From the NCBI GenBank assembly GCA_044359955.1, contig JBIKLF010000013.1:1-64000 (forward strand): a DNA stretch of 64,000 nt, read 5' to 3'. Below are positions 24,683-33,381 of the stretch, piece by piece; the first letter of the stretch is position 1, and every line of letters starts with the position of its first letter. Position numbers and translations under genes: made by a program. Below the pieces are notes generated by a model. It searched no databases. It had not been told where the DNA came from and saw only the letters and a list, made by a program, of their open reading frames with translations. Source of the DNA: JACTMZ01 sp044359955 (GTDB lineage Bacteria > Verrucomicrobiota > Verrucomicrobiia > Chthoniobacterales > JACTMZ01).

Positions 24683-25123
24683 TTACTGCGGCCAGCGGTG
24701 CGGCCAGTCCGTCCACGCTTCGCACAAACCGGCGCGGACCGGGTTCATGCGGACGTAATGCGCCTTCTCGTCAAAACTTTCCTCGGCCCGTAGTCGGTGC
24801 TCGAAGAAGTCTGTTTGCCAGCGGAAATCCGACTCTTTCGCGGTGAAGCTTTTCCACGCGCTCACCGTTGTGCGCAGACCCGGAGTAGCCGGAAATGAAG
24901 CCAGAAGATGCAAGTGGTCGGGCATGACGACAAGCAGGTGCAAATGCCAGCGCTGGATTTGATGGTAAAAAACCGCCGACTCAACCAGCCGGCCGGCCGG
25001 TTCCATCAAGACCGATTCGCCTCGCTCACGCGCACAAATCGTCAAAAAATAGATCTCTCCATCCGGAACCCACGACGGAATATCGTGGGGCAACCGGCGA
25101 CGGGTCGGACGTGATCCGGACAT
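24683..25123 (-). CDS. REP-associated tyrosine transposase (RAYT, Y1/IS200-like)
   Basis: The 146-residue protein is a single-domain HUH tyrosine transposase. It has the two-histidine motif VVMPDHLHLL (H70, H72), the Trp-rich WQTDFFEHRLR, and the catalytic tyrosine in KAHYVRMNPVRAGL (Y123). RAYTs act on single-stranded REP/REPIN palindromes rather than on flanking ends of their own. The ATG at 25123 (MSGSRPTRRRLPH) is the usual RAYT start; an in-frame ATG at 25171 would add 16 unrelated residues and start just outside the flanking repeat. All key residues are intact, so it may be active. Confidence 0.93.
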   Translation of the reverse strand: MSGSRPTRRRLPHDIPSWVPDGEIYFLTICARERGESVLMEPAGRLVESAVFYHQIQRWHLHLLVVMPDHLHLLASFPATPGLRTTVSAWKSFTAKESDFRWQTDFFEHRLRAEESFDEKAHYVRMNPVRAGLCEAWTDWPHRWPQ

Positions 25124-25174
25124 GGTCTCGCAATCTTGGGACAAGTTTAGAACATCTGAAAGCCCGATCACGGT

Positions 25175-25253
25175 CGCGGCGGGTCCGGAGGCTCCGCCCC
25201 ACCAACGCCAGGTAGGGCGCGGCGTCCCCGACGCGCCGGGCGCATGCCGCCAC
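25175..25253 (+). repeat. Right composite repeat (modules A then B)
   Basis: Module A is at 25175-25203 and module B at 25208-25253, in the same strand sense as the left copy but with the module order exchanged. It lies just upstream of the RAYT start codon. About 50 bases of unremarkable sequence separate it from the end of ybaB. Confidence 0.8.
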
Positions 25254-25303
25254 CGGAGGCGGGTTCAACCGGAATGCCGCAGCCTTGCAGCCAAGAGCCC
25301 CGA

Positions 25304-25627
25304 TCAAAGCCCCAACCCCGGCAATCCGCCCAACCCGCCCAGTCCGCCGGTCACCTTCCCCATCGTATCAGCCTGCAACTTGCGCGCTGCTTCCTGCGCC
25401 TCTCGGACGCCGGAAAGCACGAGGTCCTCGAGCATTTCGACATCCTCGGGATCGACCACGTCCTTGGAAATTTTCACCGCGGTGATGTCACCCGATCCGT
25501 TGGCGGTGACCGTGACTTTGCCGCCACCGGACGATACCTCCAACTCCTGCGCGGCAAGGTCGGTTTGTGCTTGGGCCAGGCGCTCCTGCATTTTTTGCGC
25601 CTCTTTCATCATTTTTTGGATGTTCAT
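25304..25627 (-). CDS. ybaB: YbaB/EbfC family nucleoid-associated protein
   Basis: This 107-residue DNA-binding protein has the family pattern: an N-terminal helix rich in Met/Gln/Lys (MNIQKMMKEAQKMQERLAQA), a beta core (VEVSSGGGKVTVTANGSGDI-like, near 28-55) and the C-terminal helix EDLVLSGVREAQEAARKLQ, ending in a Gly-rich tail. It forms a tweezer-like dimer on DNA. Its ATG overlaps the dnaX stop by 4 bases, the usual dnaX-ybaB coupling. The recR gene that often follows is not here. Confidence 0.93.
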   Translation of the reverse strand: MNIQKMMKEAQKMQERLAQAQTDLAAQELEVSSGGGKVTVTANGSGDITAVKISKDVVDPEDVEMLEDLVLSGVREAQEAARKLQADTMGKVTGGLGGLGGLPGLGL

Positions 25628-27225
25628 GATTTTTCCTCCGGTTCGAGCGTGGCACCGAACAATTCAATCGCCGCCTCGATGCCCGCATCGTTTTCGAAAT
25701 TTTCCGCCATCGGCGCGGTGGAGGCTGCGGACGCGATCGGGGCGCTGACCGCACCCGTTGCTTCGGGGCGAAAGACGACCGCGCGACCGGTCAACTCCTT
25801 CCACATTTCCTCGACGATTTTACCCTGCTCCTTGACCGGCGGCGTCTTCAACTGCTTTTCCTGATCGCTCGGGAAGACAACCCGCAGGACGCCATTCTCC
25901 TCGGCGACCTCGCCCGCCTTGTCGAGCCATGCGCTGCGCAGCGGTTGTTTGGCCACGATGTCGCCGACGATGCGCTGCCACGTGGCGCGCGAATCCGCGG
26001 AGACCATAACAGCCGGCGGTTTGGCGGCCACCGCCACGGCGGGCTGGGGCGCGGCGGCGCGGGGCGCGGGGCGCGGCGGGGCGGACGGAACCACGGGAAC
26101 GCCATCACTCAGGCCGGCCAAGGCATGCAGCACCTCGTCGAGGTCCGCAGTATGAAGAAGTTGGATCCCCTTGATGACGGCAACTTCCAGGGGAAGTTTT
26201 TTGTCCGGGGTGAAACGCAGGCCGGCTTCCGCCGACGAAAGAATCTCGAGCAACTCGGTGAGCTTGCGCGGGGTGAAACGTCCGCGCAAAGGCGCCAGCA
26301 ACTCGCCGCGCCGGCCGGGCAATTCCTTGGCCGTCACTTCGCTGACCAGCAAGTCGCGGGTCATGGTGACCAGGTCGGCCAACAGCCGTCCGAGATCCTT
26401 GCCCGCTTCGCCCTGCGCGGCCACCAGGTCGAGGGCTGCTGCGGCATCGCCCGCGAGAATATGTCCCCCGAGTGACGCCACGTCCTCGGCCGAGGCGAAG
26501 CCGAAGATGGAAAGCACATCGGCCTCCTCCACCTTGTCACCGCAGAAGGAAACAACCTGATCGAGCATCGACTCCGCATCCCGCATGCCGCCCTCGGACG
26601 CGCGGGCAATGACGTCCGCAGCCGCAGGATCAAGGACCACCTTCTCCTGCTTGGCGATGGACAGCAAATGCTTCGCCGCCACTTCATCGCGGATCGGCTG
26701 GAGATCGAAACGCTGGCATCGGCTGATGATGGTGGCGGGCAACTTGTGCGCCTCGGTCGTGGCAAAAAGGAATTTCACGTGCGGCGGCGGCTCCTCGAGG
26801 GTTTTGAGCAGCGCGTTGAAAGCCGGCCCGCTCAACATATGCACCTCGTCGATCAGGTAGATACGGAACTGGCCGCGCGTGGGCAGGAAGCGGACATTTT
26901 CCCGCAACTCGCGCACTTGCTCGACACCATTGTTGCTCGCCCCGTCAATCTCGAGCACATCGAGGCTGTTGCCGGCCGCAATTTCACGGCACGGATCGCA
27001 TTGACCGCAGGGAGTTTCGGTCGGCCCGTTCACGCAATTGAGCGCCTTGGCAAAAATGCGCGCGGTCGAGGTCTTGCCGACCCCGCGCGGGCCGACGAAA
27101 AGGTAAGCGTGGGCCAACCGCCCGTTTTTGATCGCATTGCGCAACGTCCGCACCACCGCGTCCTGACCGAGGACCTCCTCGAACAACTGCGGACGGTATT
27201 TGCGGGCGAAAACTTGGTAGCTCAC
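25624..27225 (-). CDS. dnaX: DNA polymerase III subunits gamma and tau
   Basis: DnaX is the clamp-loader ATPase of the replisome. The 533-residue protein has the AAA+ Walker A VGPRGVGKTSTARIFAKALN (about 46-65), a zinc module (CVNGPTETPCGQCDPC), Walker B IYLIDEVHML, the sensor/arginine region, and a C-terminal part with a low-complexity Pro/Ala linker (about 385-415) then a tau-like domain. A slippery A-run for programmed frameshifting is not obvious. It overlaps ybaB by 4 bases. Start at 27225 matches the MSYQVFARKYRPQLFEEVLG family start. Confidence 0.95.
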   Translation of the reverse strand: MSYQVFARKYRPQLFEEVLGQDAVVRTLRNAIKNGRLAHAYLFVGPRGVGKTSTARIFAKALNCVNGPTETPCGQCDPCREIAAGNSLDVLEIDGASNNGVEQVRELRENVRFLPTRGQFRIYLIDEVHMLSGPAFNALLKTLEEPPPHVKFLFATTEAHKLPATIISRCQRFDLQPIRDEVAAKHLLSIAKQEKVVLDPAAADVIARASEGGMRDAESMLDQVVSFCGDKVEEADVLSIFGFASAEDVASLGGHILAGDAAAALDLVAAQGEAGKDLGRLLADLVTMTRDLLVSEVTAKELPGRRGELLAPLRGRFTPRKLTELLEILSSAEAGLRFTPDKKLPLEVAVIKGIQLLHTADLDEVLHALAGLSDGVPVVPSAPPRPAPRAAAPQPAVAVAAKPPAVMVSADSRATWQRIVGDIVAKQPLRSAWLDKAGEVAEENGVLRVVFPSDQEKQLKTPPVKEQGKIVEEMWKELTGRAVVFRPEATGAVSAPIASAASTAPMAENFENDAGIEAAIELFGATLEPEEKS

Positions 27226-27268
27226 GAGATCTTGATCCTAAACCAAGCAGCGGCGGGATGCGGAGGAA

Positions 27269-28792
27269 TTAATGCCGGAAGTGGCGTTTCCCGGTCAGAA
27301 CCATGGCCAGGCCGCGCTCGTCAGCCGCCATGACCACCTCTTCATCGCGCACCGAGCCGCCCGGTTGGATGGCCGCCGTCGCGCCTGCCGCGGCGGCGGA
27401 AATCAGTCCATCGGGAAACGGGAAAAAAGCGTCGCTGGCCACCGCACTACCCGCCAAGGACAAGCCCGCCTCACCCGCTTTCCAGACCGCAATCCGCACC
27501 GCATCGACCCGCGACATCTGGCCGGCACCGATACCCAACGTGCGGTCGGGACCGGCAAAGACGATGGCGTTGGATTTGACGTGTTTGACCACCTTCCATC
27601 CGAAGTCCATGGCCCGCTGTTCCTCGGGCGTGGGGGCGCGACGGGTGGCCAACTTCGCCCCGGCCATCTCCTCGCACCTCGCGTCATGGTCCTGCACGAG
27701 AAGACCGCCTACGACCGAACGCACGTCGCGCGATGGCGCCTCGGGCCGGCCCCGGAGCTTCATCAGGCGCAGGTTTTTCTTTTTTTGCAGAATGTCCAGC
27801 GCGGCCGGAGGAAAATCCGGCGCGATGATCACTTCGCTGAAGATCCCGGCAATGGCACCGGCCAACGCTTCGGTCATCGGCCGGTTGGTCATGATGATCC
27901 CGCCAAACGGCGCCTGTTGATCGGTGGCAAACGCCTTGTCCCAAGCCGCAAGCAGATCCTCGTCACTCCCCACCCCGCACGGGTTGGTGTGCTTGAGGAT
28001 GGCCACCGTGGGCTCGCTGAACTCCGCGATGAGATCGACCGCCGCGGTGATATCGAGGATGTTATTGTATGACAGCTCCTTCCCGTGGAGTTGCTCGAGA
28101 TGTTCGGAAAACCGGCCGTAGAGCTCGGCCGTTTGGTGCGGGTTCTCGCCGTAGCGGAGAATGGCGGCCCGAGGCAGCGCCACGGTAAAGGAGGATTCGC
28201 CGGGCACTTTGTCGCCCAGATAATCGGCGATGGCCCGGTCGTAGCGTGCGGTGAGGTCGAACACTTTGGCGGCAAGGCGCGCGCGCAAACCGGGTGACGT
28301 CGCCCCGCCGTGGGCCTTCATCTCGCGCAGGACCTCCGCATAGTCGCCCGGGTCGGAGACCACCGTGACCGCCGCGTGGTTCTTCGCCGCGCTGCGCAGC
28401 ATCGAGGGTCCGCCGATGTCGATGTTCTCGATGGCTTCCTCACGCGTCACCCCGTCACGGGCGACGGTCTTGGCGAAGGCGTAAAGATTGACCACCACCA
28501 AATCGATCGGCGCGATGCCATGCGCCGCGGCCTGCGCCTCGTGCGCCGGAAGATCGCGGCGGAAGAGCAATCCGCCGTGGATCATCGGGTGCAGTGTTTT
28601 GACCCGGCCATCGAGCATTTCCGGAAAGCCGGTGTGCTCCGAGACATCCTTCACGACCAGACCCGCCTCGCGCAGAGCCGCGGCGGTCCCGCCGGTCGAA
28701 AGCATTTCCACTCCGGCGGCGGCCAGGCCGCGGGCGAATTCGACCAGGCCGGTTTTGTCGGTGACGGAAAGAAGGGCGCGACGGATTTTCAT
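27269..28792 (-). CDS. purH: Bifunctional AICAR formyltransferase / IMP cyclohydrolase
   Basis: PurH catalyses the last two steps of IMP synthesis. The 507-residue product starts at ATG 28792 (MKIRRALLSVTDKTGLVEFA), the conserved N-terminus of the cyclohydrolase half; an open frame further upstream is not family-like. The formyltransferase half contains ELSYNNILDITAA, LKHTNPCGVG and the C-terminal DAFFPFPDG and VRDEEVVMAADERGLAMV. Length is normal. It is transcribed in the same direction as dnaX, 43 bases upstream of it. Confidence 0.96.
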   Translation of the reverse strand: MKIRRALLSVTDKTGLVEFARGLAAAGVEMLSTGGTAAALREAGLVVKDVSEHTGFPEMLDGRVKTLHPMIHGGLLFRRDLPAHEAQAAAHGIAPIDLVVVNLYAFAKTVARDGVTREEAIENIDIGGPSMLRSAAKNHAAVTVVSDPGDYAEVLREMKAHGGATSPGLRARLAAKVFDLTARYDRAIADYLGDKVPGESSFTVALPRAAILRYGENPHQTAELYGRFSEHLEQLHGKELSYNNILDITAAVDLIAEFSEPTVAILKHTNPCGVGSDEDLLAAWDKAFATDQQAPFGGIIMTNRPMTEALAGAIAGIFSEVIIAPDFPPAALDILQKKKNLRLMKLRGRPEAPSRDVRSVVGGLLVQDHDARCEEMAGAKLATRRAPTPEEQRAMDFGWKVVKHVKSNAIVFAGPDRTLGIGAGQMSRVDAVRIAVWKAGEAGLSLAGSAVASDAFFPFPDGLISAAAAGATAAIQPGGSVRDEEVVMAADERGLAMVLTGKRHFRH

Positions 28793-28881
28793 GGAGCGCA
28801 GGACACTAGCAGGCCGATCCGGCGGGGCCAACCCTGACGCGCATTGACCGTGCGGGGCGAAGAGCGCCATGCTGGGTTGAC

Positions 28882-29520
28882 ATGACCAATCAGCCCCTCC
28901 CCGGATTCCACCTCGTGCGCCACCCCCTGGCCGACCTCAAGGTTTCCGCCCTGCGCGACAAGGACACGCCGCCGCCCGAATTCCGGCGCCTGCTCCAGGA
29001 ACTCTCCCAGCTGGTGGCCTACGAAGCATTGCGTGATTTCGAAACGCAGCCAGTCACCGTGCAGACCCCGCTCGGGCCCGCACCCGGCGTCCGCGCCGCG
29101 CGACCACTGGTCCTCGTCCCCGTCTTGCGAGCCGGCCTCGCCATGTCCGACGGCGTCCTGCGCATGTTCCCTTCAGCCGCGGTCGGACACATCGGCATGT
29201 TCCGCAACGAAGAAACCCTTGAGCCGGTCAGCTATTACTTCCGCCTTCCCCCCGGCGCCGGCCAGGCCCACGTCCTGCTCCTCGACCCCATGCTGGCCAC
29301 CGGCAACAGCCTTGCTGCCGCAGCCGACCGCCTCAAAAAAGAAGGGATCCCCAAAATGACCTGCGCTTGCATCATTGCTTCCCGCCAAGGGGTCGAACGC
29401 CTGCGGGCCACGCACCCGGACATAACCATCTACGGCGCCGCCCTGGACGAGGCTCTCGACGAGCGCGGCTACATCACTCCCGGCTTGGGCGACGCGGGCG
29501 ACCGCATCTTCGGGACGTAA
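28882..29520 (+). CDS. upp: Uracil phosphoribosyltransferase
   Basis: Upp salvages uracil to UMP with PRPP. The 212-residue protein shows VPVLRAGLAMSDGVLRMFP, the PRPP-binding LLLDPMLATGNSLAAAADRL and the uracil-specific C-terminal GYITPGLGDAGDRIFGT. Length and motifs are standard. The ATG at 28882 is divergent from purH, leaving about 90 bases for both promoters. Confidence 0.96.
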   Translation: MTNQPLPGFHLVRHPLADLKVSALRDKDTPPPEFRRLLQELSQLVAYEALRDFETQPVTVQTPLGPAPGVRAARPLVLVPVLRAGLAMSDGVLRMFPSAAVGHIGMFRNEETLEPVSYYFRLPPGAGQAHVLLLDPMLATGNSLAAAADRLKKEGIPKMTCACIIASRQGVERLRATHPDITIYGAALDEALDERGYITPGLGDAGDRIFGT

Positions 29521-29548
29521 GCCGGAGCCTTCCAGCCGTCCGCCACCC

Positions 29549-30853
29549 TTACAGCCGCGGCGCGCTGCGCAACTTGTCTTCCCAGCGCGTCAGCAGGTGG
29601 ATCACCATATTGGTGCCGAATTTGTAGGTATCGAGGATACTCTCGATGGGAGGACGGGTGTCGGCGTTATGGATGTAAAGGCCGCTGTTCAGGTGGAGGC
29701 CCCAGTTCAAGACGACATGCTGGTAGCGCTCGTTGCGATCGGTGTTGATCTCCCACTCCCGCGGCCCCTTCTGCTTGATGCCGAATTGCCACATGTCGCC
29801 GTAATCATTCGCCGTGTAGATGATGGCAATCTCGCCGAAGTAGCGCATCACGTAAACCGGCTCTTCGTAATAATTCAGGCCCGGCGGCTGCTGCTTGACC
29901 TCGGGAAAATACGGTGCGCGCCGGAACATGGAGTCGCTCACCGCGAGGGCCTCGAAATCCTTGTCCTTGTCCGGCATGACCCGTTTCATCTCCCGCCGGA
30001 AAGCAATGTCAAAACGCGAACCGCGGCCCGGCACCGAACTGTCACCCCAGATCGCCCCGCCCAGCCGGACATACTTTTGTAAGTTCGCCACCTCTTTCTC
30101 GCTCAGCACGAAATCGCGCGACCCGGTAAAAAAGATGAAGGGCGGCTTGGCCGTGAAGATGCGGTCGCTGTCCAGCTGCAGCGGTTCCACCTTTCTGTAG
30201 TTCGTCTTGATCTTGTCGCGCGACTCCTTGCTCATGAACTCGAGCAGATTGGGCAAGGCACCCTGCGGAATGCCATCGACCATGCGGAAGACCGAATCCC
30301 AGTTGCCGCCGCCGTATTTGGCAATGAAAGCGGTGAATTCGAACTCCCGCTGTCGCGTCCCCGTGCCGCTCCCCGTGGCCTTGCCCCATCCGCCGGTGAA
30401 CTCGCGGATCTGGCCCGCCACGGCCGCACTCATCCCGGCGGCACCCGGCACGGAAGTCGGCGCGGCTGCCGCCACGGCGGTCGTCGTGGCCGGCTTGACC
30501 ATGGCCGACGGCGTGATGATCGCGTCCATGGAAAAGTTCAGCGGGTTCTGCCCCGTGGTGGTGATGGCCGCCACCGTCGTGTTTTGCACCGTCGGCGTGC
30601 TCACGGTGAAGGTGGTCTCCTGCGGCTGCGCCGGAGCGGCAGCGGGAGGGGCGGCCACCTCTTCGCCGGCGGCCAGAAAGCCACCCTCCCCGCCCTCGAA
30701 ATCGGGCGGCTCCTGCATGGCCTCAAAGAGCACGGTCCCGCCGAAGATCACGATCAAGAGCACGTGCAGCACGAAGGAGATCGTGAAGAAACGCGAGTTG
30801 TTGAACTTGTCGATCAACCGGTCGAGCAGGGAGTTTCTTTCGGGGGCTTCCAT
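29549..30853 (-). CDS. DUF4159 domain protein with N-terminal membrane anchor
   Basis: The 434-residue protein has an N-terminal cytoplasmic stretch, one membrane helix at about 24-44 (FTISFVLHVLLIVIFGGTVLF), a Pro/Ala/Thr-rich linker to about residue 150, and a C-terminal DUF4159 domain (about 165-430) with FTAKPPFIFFTGSRDF, GGAIWGDSS and RYFGEIAIIYTANDYGDMW. DUF4159 proteins are often found with MoxR/von Willebrand gene clusters in PVC and Bacteroidota, but none of those partners is next to it here. Function is unknown. It is convergent with upp. Confidence 0.83.
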   Translation of the reverse strand: MEAPERNSLLDRLIDKFNNSRFFTISFVLHVLLIVIFGGTVLFEAMQEPPDFEGGEGGFLAAGEEVAAPPAAAPAQPQETTFTVSTPTVQNTTVAAITTTGQNPLNFSMDAIITPSAMVKPATTTAVAAAAPTSVPGAAGMSAAVAGQIREFTGGWGKATGSGTGTRQREFEFTAFIAKYGGGNWDSVFRMVDGIPQGALPNLLEFMSKESRDKIKTNYRKVEPLQLDSDRIFTAKPPFIFFTGSRDFVLSEKEVANLQKYVRLGGAIWGDSSVPGRGSRFDIAFRREMKRVMPDKDKDFEALAVSDSMFRRAPYFPEVKQQPPGLNYYEEPVYVMRYFGEIAIIYTANDYGDMWQFGIKQKGPREWEINTDRNERYQHVVLNWGLHLNSGLYIHNADTRPPIESILDTYKFGTNMVIHLLTRWEDKLRSAPRL

Positions 30854-30945
30854 GGACGGCCCTTCAATATCCCCGGGCGGCCGGGAAAATCAACGCCGGA
30901 CTGGACGCTTGGCGGAGCCGTAACGGTTTGCCAATCTGGCGCCTT

Positions 30946-31602
30946 GTGTCCGCGCATCCCGTCCGCCCCTCCGCCGCCCAGCGCGCCGCCGCCTTGGGAG
31001 GCGCCCTTTTGCTGCGACTCCTTTTCGCCACCCTCCGCCTGCGCGTGCACGATCCGCACGGCTTTCTCGCAGCCCCGCCCGACACCCCGGTGATCTGCGC
31101 CTTCTGGCACAACCGCATCCTCGCCATCACCGCCGCATTCCTCCGGGTCTATCCGGCCGGACGCCGGGGCGTCCTTGTCCTGACCAGTCCGAGCAAGGAT
31201 GGTATGTGGCTGGGGTTGGTGGCCGGACACCTCGGCATGGGATCCGTGCGCGGTTCGAGTTCCCGGCGCGGCGCCACCGCCATGCGTGAACTGCTCGAAC
31301 GCGTGGCCGCCGGAAATGACATCGCCATCACTCCCGATGGCCCGCGCGGACCCCGCTACGAACTCGGCCCCGGCCTGACCTACCTCGCGCAAAAGGCCCA
31401 GCTGCCCATCCTCCCCTGCCACGCCGCATTCAGCCGTGCCTGGCGACTGCGCACCTGGGACGGATTCACCATCCCGCAACCTTTCTCCCGCGTCGTGGTC
31501 ACGCTCGGCCCCCTTTTGTCCGTGCCTCCCACCGACAACGAGGCCGCCTTTCTCGCCGAAAACCGGAAAATCGAATCGGTTTTGCGGGCCGAAGCCGATT
31601 AA
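30946..31602 (+). CDS. Lysophospholipid acyltransferase family protein (DUF374-like)
   Basis: This about 218-residue protein has an N-terminal hydrophobic segment (ALGGALLLRLLFATLRL), the acyltransferase-like motif ICAFWHNRILAITAAFL (H..R variant of HX4D), TSPSKDGMW, GSSSRRGATAMRELL and the glycine motif AITPDGPRGPRYELGPGL. These are typical of the DUF374 subgroup thought to modify lipid A or phospholipids at the inner membrane. GTG at 30946 is preferred over TTG at 30928. It lies 10 bases upstream of folD and they are probably co-transcribed. Confidence 0.85.
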   Translation: MSAHPVRPSAAQRAAALGGALLLRLLFATLRLRVHDPHGFLAAPPDTPVICAFWHNRILAITAAFLRVYPAGRRGVLVLTSPSKDGMWLGLVAGHLGMGSVRGSSSRRGATAMRELLERVAAGNDIAITPDGPRGPRYELGPGLTYLAQKAQLPILPCHAAFSRAWRLRTWDGFTIPQPFSRVVVTLGPLLSVPPTDNEAAFLAENRKIESVLRAEAD

Positions 31603-31612
31603 CTACGCCGCT

Positions 31613-32494
31613 GTGCCAACCATCATTGACGGAAAAACCATCGCCGCCCGCTGCCATGCCGCGACGGCGGACGACATTGCCGCGCTGCGAGCCCGCGGTA
31701 TCACCCCCGGTCTGGCCGTAGTTCTCCTCGGAGACCACCCCGCCTCGCGGGCCTACGTCCGCAGCAAAGACAAGACCTGCCGCGAACTCGGCATGCATTC
31801 GCGCAAACTCGAACTACCCGTCTCCACCACGCAGGAAGAACTGCTCCGCCTCATCGCCGGTCTCAATGCCGACCCCGCCATCCACGGCATCCTCGTCCAG
31901 TCCCCCGCCCCGGAGCACATCGACGAAGCGGCCGTGGTCCGCGCCATCGACCCGCGCAAAGACGTCGACGGATTCCATCCGCTCAACGTCGCCGCCCTGG
32001 CCATGGAAGATCCGTCCGCCCTCGTCCCCTGCACGCCGCTCGGCTGCCTCGAGTTGCTCCGCGCCTGCGAGATCCCGACCCGTGGAGCCCGCGCCGTGGT
32101 CGTCGGACGCAGCCTCATCGTGGGCAAACCCATGGCCATGCTGCTCCTCGCCAAAGGCACGGATGCCACGGTCACCGTGGCCCACTCGCGCACCGCGGAT
32201 CTCGCCGCGGTGTGCCGCGAGGCGGATATCCTCATCGCCGCCCTCGGGCGTCCGAAATTTCTCGGCGCGGAACACGTCCGCGAAGGCGCCGTGGTCATCG
32301 ATGTGGGGATCAACCGCATCGACGATCCCACCGATCCCCGGGGCTACCGGCTGGTCGGCGACGTGGATTTTGACGCCGTGGCCCCGCAATGCCGCGCCAT
32401 CACCCCCGTGCCCGGCGGCGTCGGACCGATGACCATCGCCATGCTCATGCGCAACACCGTGCGGGCCTGCCGCACGCTGACCGGCGAAAAATAG
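31613..32494 (+). CDS. folD: Bifunctional methylene-THF dehydrogenase / methenyl-THF cyclohydrolase
   Basis: FolD interconverts methylene-, methenyl- and 10-formyl-tetrahydrofolate, feeding purine synthesis (compare purH nearby). The 293-residue product has AYVRSKDKTCRELGM with the catalytic Lys, GILVQSPAPEHID, DVDGFHPLN and the NADP loop VVVGRSLIVGKPMAMLLL, ending in TPVPGGVGPMTIAML. The GTG at 31613 is the family start; the longer frame upstream overlaps the acyltransferase gene. In the usual VQLPLP motif the second motif position reads S (VQSPAP). Confidence 0.95.
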   Translation: MPTIIDGKTIAARCHAATADDIAALRARGITPGLAVVLLGDHPASRAYVRSKDKTCRELGMHSRKLELPVSTTQEELLRLIAGLNADPAIHGILVQSPAPEHIDEAAVVRAIDPRKDVDGFHPLNVAALAMEDPSALVPCTPLGCLELLRACEIPTRGARAVVVGRSLIVGKPMAMLLLAKGTDATVTVAHSRTADLAAVCREADILIAALGRPKFLGAEHVREGAVVIDVGINRIDDPTDPRGYRLVGDVDFDAVAPQCRAITPVPGGVGPMTIAMLMRNTVRACRTLTGEK

Positions 32495-32547
32495 CGAATT
32501 TTAGGCTGGCCAGCTTGCCGCATCGTGCGCATTGAAAGGGCGTGGCG

Positions 32548-33381
32548 ATGACGGATGCACCCTCCTTGGTGCCTCTGGGACGGCGCTGGTGGCTGCCTCA
32601 GGGACCAGCCGTCCAGCGCGCCTTCTTCGGCGGCTGGACCATTGCCGTCTTCGCCTTCCTCTACCTCCCGATTGTCCTTCTCGTTGTCTATTCCTTCAAC
32701 GACTCGAGGCTCAACCTCTACTGGGCCGGATTCACCACCAAATGGTATGGGCTCCTTTTCGGCAACGAAGTCCTCCTCCGCGCCTTTCAAAACAGCCTCA
32801 TCGTCGCCGCTGCCACGACCACTCTCGCCGTCATCATCGGCACCTCCGCCGCCTGGTTGCTCTACCGCTACCGCTTCCCCGCCCAGCAGACCCTCGGCCT
32901 GCTTATTTTTATTCCCATGGTCATGCCCGAAGTCCTCATGGGCGTAAGCCTGCTCGTCCTTTTTGTTTCCCTGGGCATCCCCCTCGGCTACGGCACCCTG
33001 ATCATCGCCCACACCACCTTCTGTTTCCCCTTCGTGCTGGTGGGCGTGCAAGCGCGCTTGCAGGGCATCGACCCTTCCCTGGAAGAGGCAGCCATGGACC
33101 TCGGCGCCACCCCGCTCAAAGCCTTCTGGCTGGTCATCGTCCCCTACCTCATGCCCGCCATCGTGGCCGGGGCCCTCATGTCCTTCACCCTCTCGTTCGA
33201 CGAATACATCGTGACCATTTTCACCAGCGGGGCGGATTCCCAGACCCTGCCGCTTAAGGTATATGGTATGGTGCGGGTCGGTCTGAACCCGCAACTCAAC
33301 GCCCTCAGCACGCTCTTCATCGCCGCGACCGCCCTGCTCGTCATCGCCAGCCAAATATTCACCCGTAGAAAAACCATATGA
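32548..33381 (+). CDS. potC: ABC transporter permease, PotC-like (spermidine/putrescine type)
   Basis: The 277-residue permease has six hydrophobic helices starting at WTIAVFAFLYLPIVLLVVYSF and the EAA loop DPSLEEAAMDLGATPLKAFW that contacts the ATPase. It belongs to the polyamine/iron ABC permease family. The ATG at 32548 lies 7 bases after a GAAAGGG ribosome site, which decides it over the GTG at 32542. Its stop overlaps the ATG of potD by 4 bases. No ATPase (potA) gene is adjacent. Confidence 0.88.
   Translation: MTDAPSLVPLGRRWWLPQGPAVQRAFFGGWTIAVFAFLYLPIVLLVVYSFNDSRLNLYWAGFTTKWYGLLFGNEVLLRAFQNSLIVAAATTTLAVIIGTSAAWLLYRYRFPAQQTLGLLIFIPMVMPEVLMGVSLLVLFVSLGIPLGYGTLIIAHTTFCFPFVLVGVQARLQGIDPSLEEAAMDLGATPLKAFWLVIVPYLMPAIVAGALMSFTLSFDEYIVTIFTSGADSQTLPLKVYGMVRVGLNPQLNALSTLFIAATALLVIASQIFTRRKTI

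Larger units (their letters stand above)
24592..25253. mobile_element. RAYT module: transposase gene bracketed by two copies of a composite REP-like repeat
   Basis: A transposase gene (24683-25123) is flanked by two repeat modules in the same orientation. Module B (46 bp, ccaggtagggcgcggcgtcc...) is at 24592-24637 and 25208-25253 with one mismatch. Module A (29 bp, cgcggcgggtccggaggc...) is at 24646-24674 and 25175-25203 with one mismatch. Order is B-A on the left and A-B on the right. The unit lies between nadA and ybaB. Confidence 0.8.

Noticed and set aside
25253..25303. Separate insertion-sequence end after module B
   Set aside because: The following bases show no terminal inverted repeat or target duplication, as expected for a RAYT rather than a classic insertion sequence.
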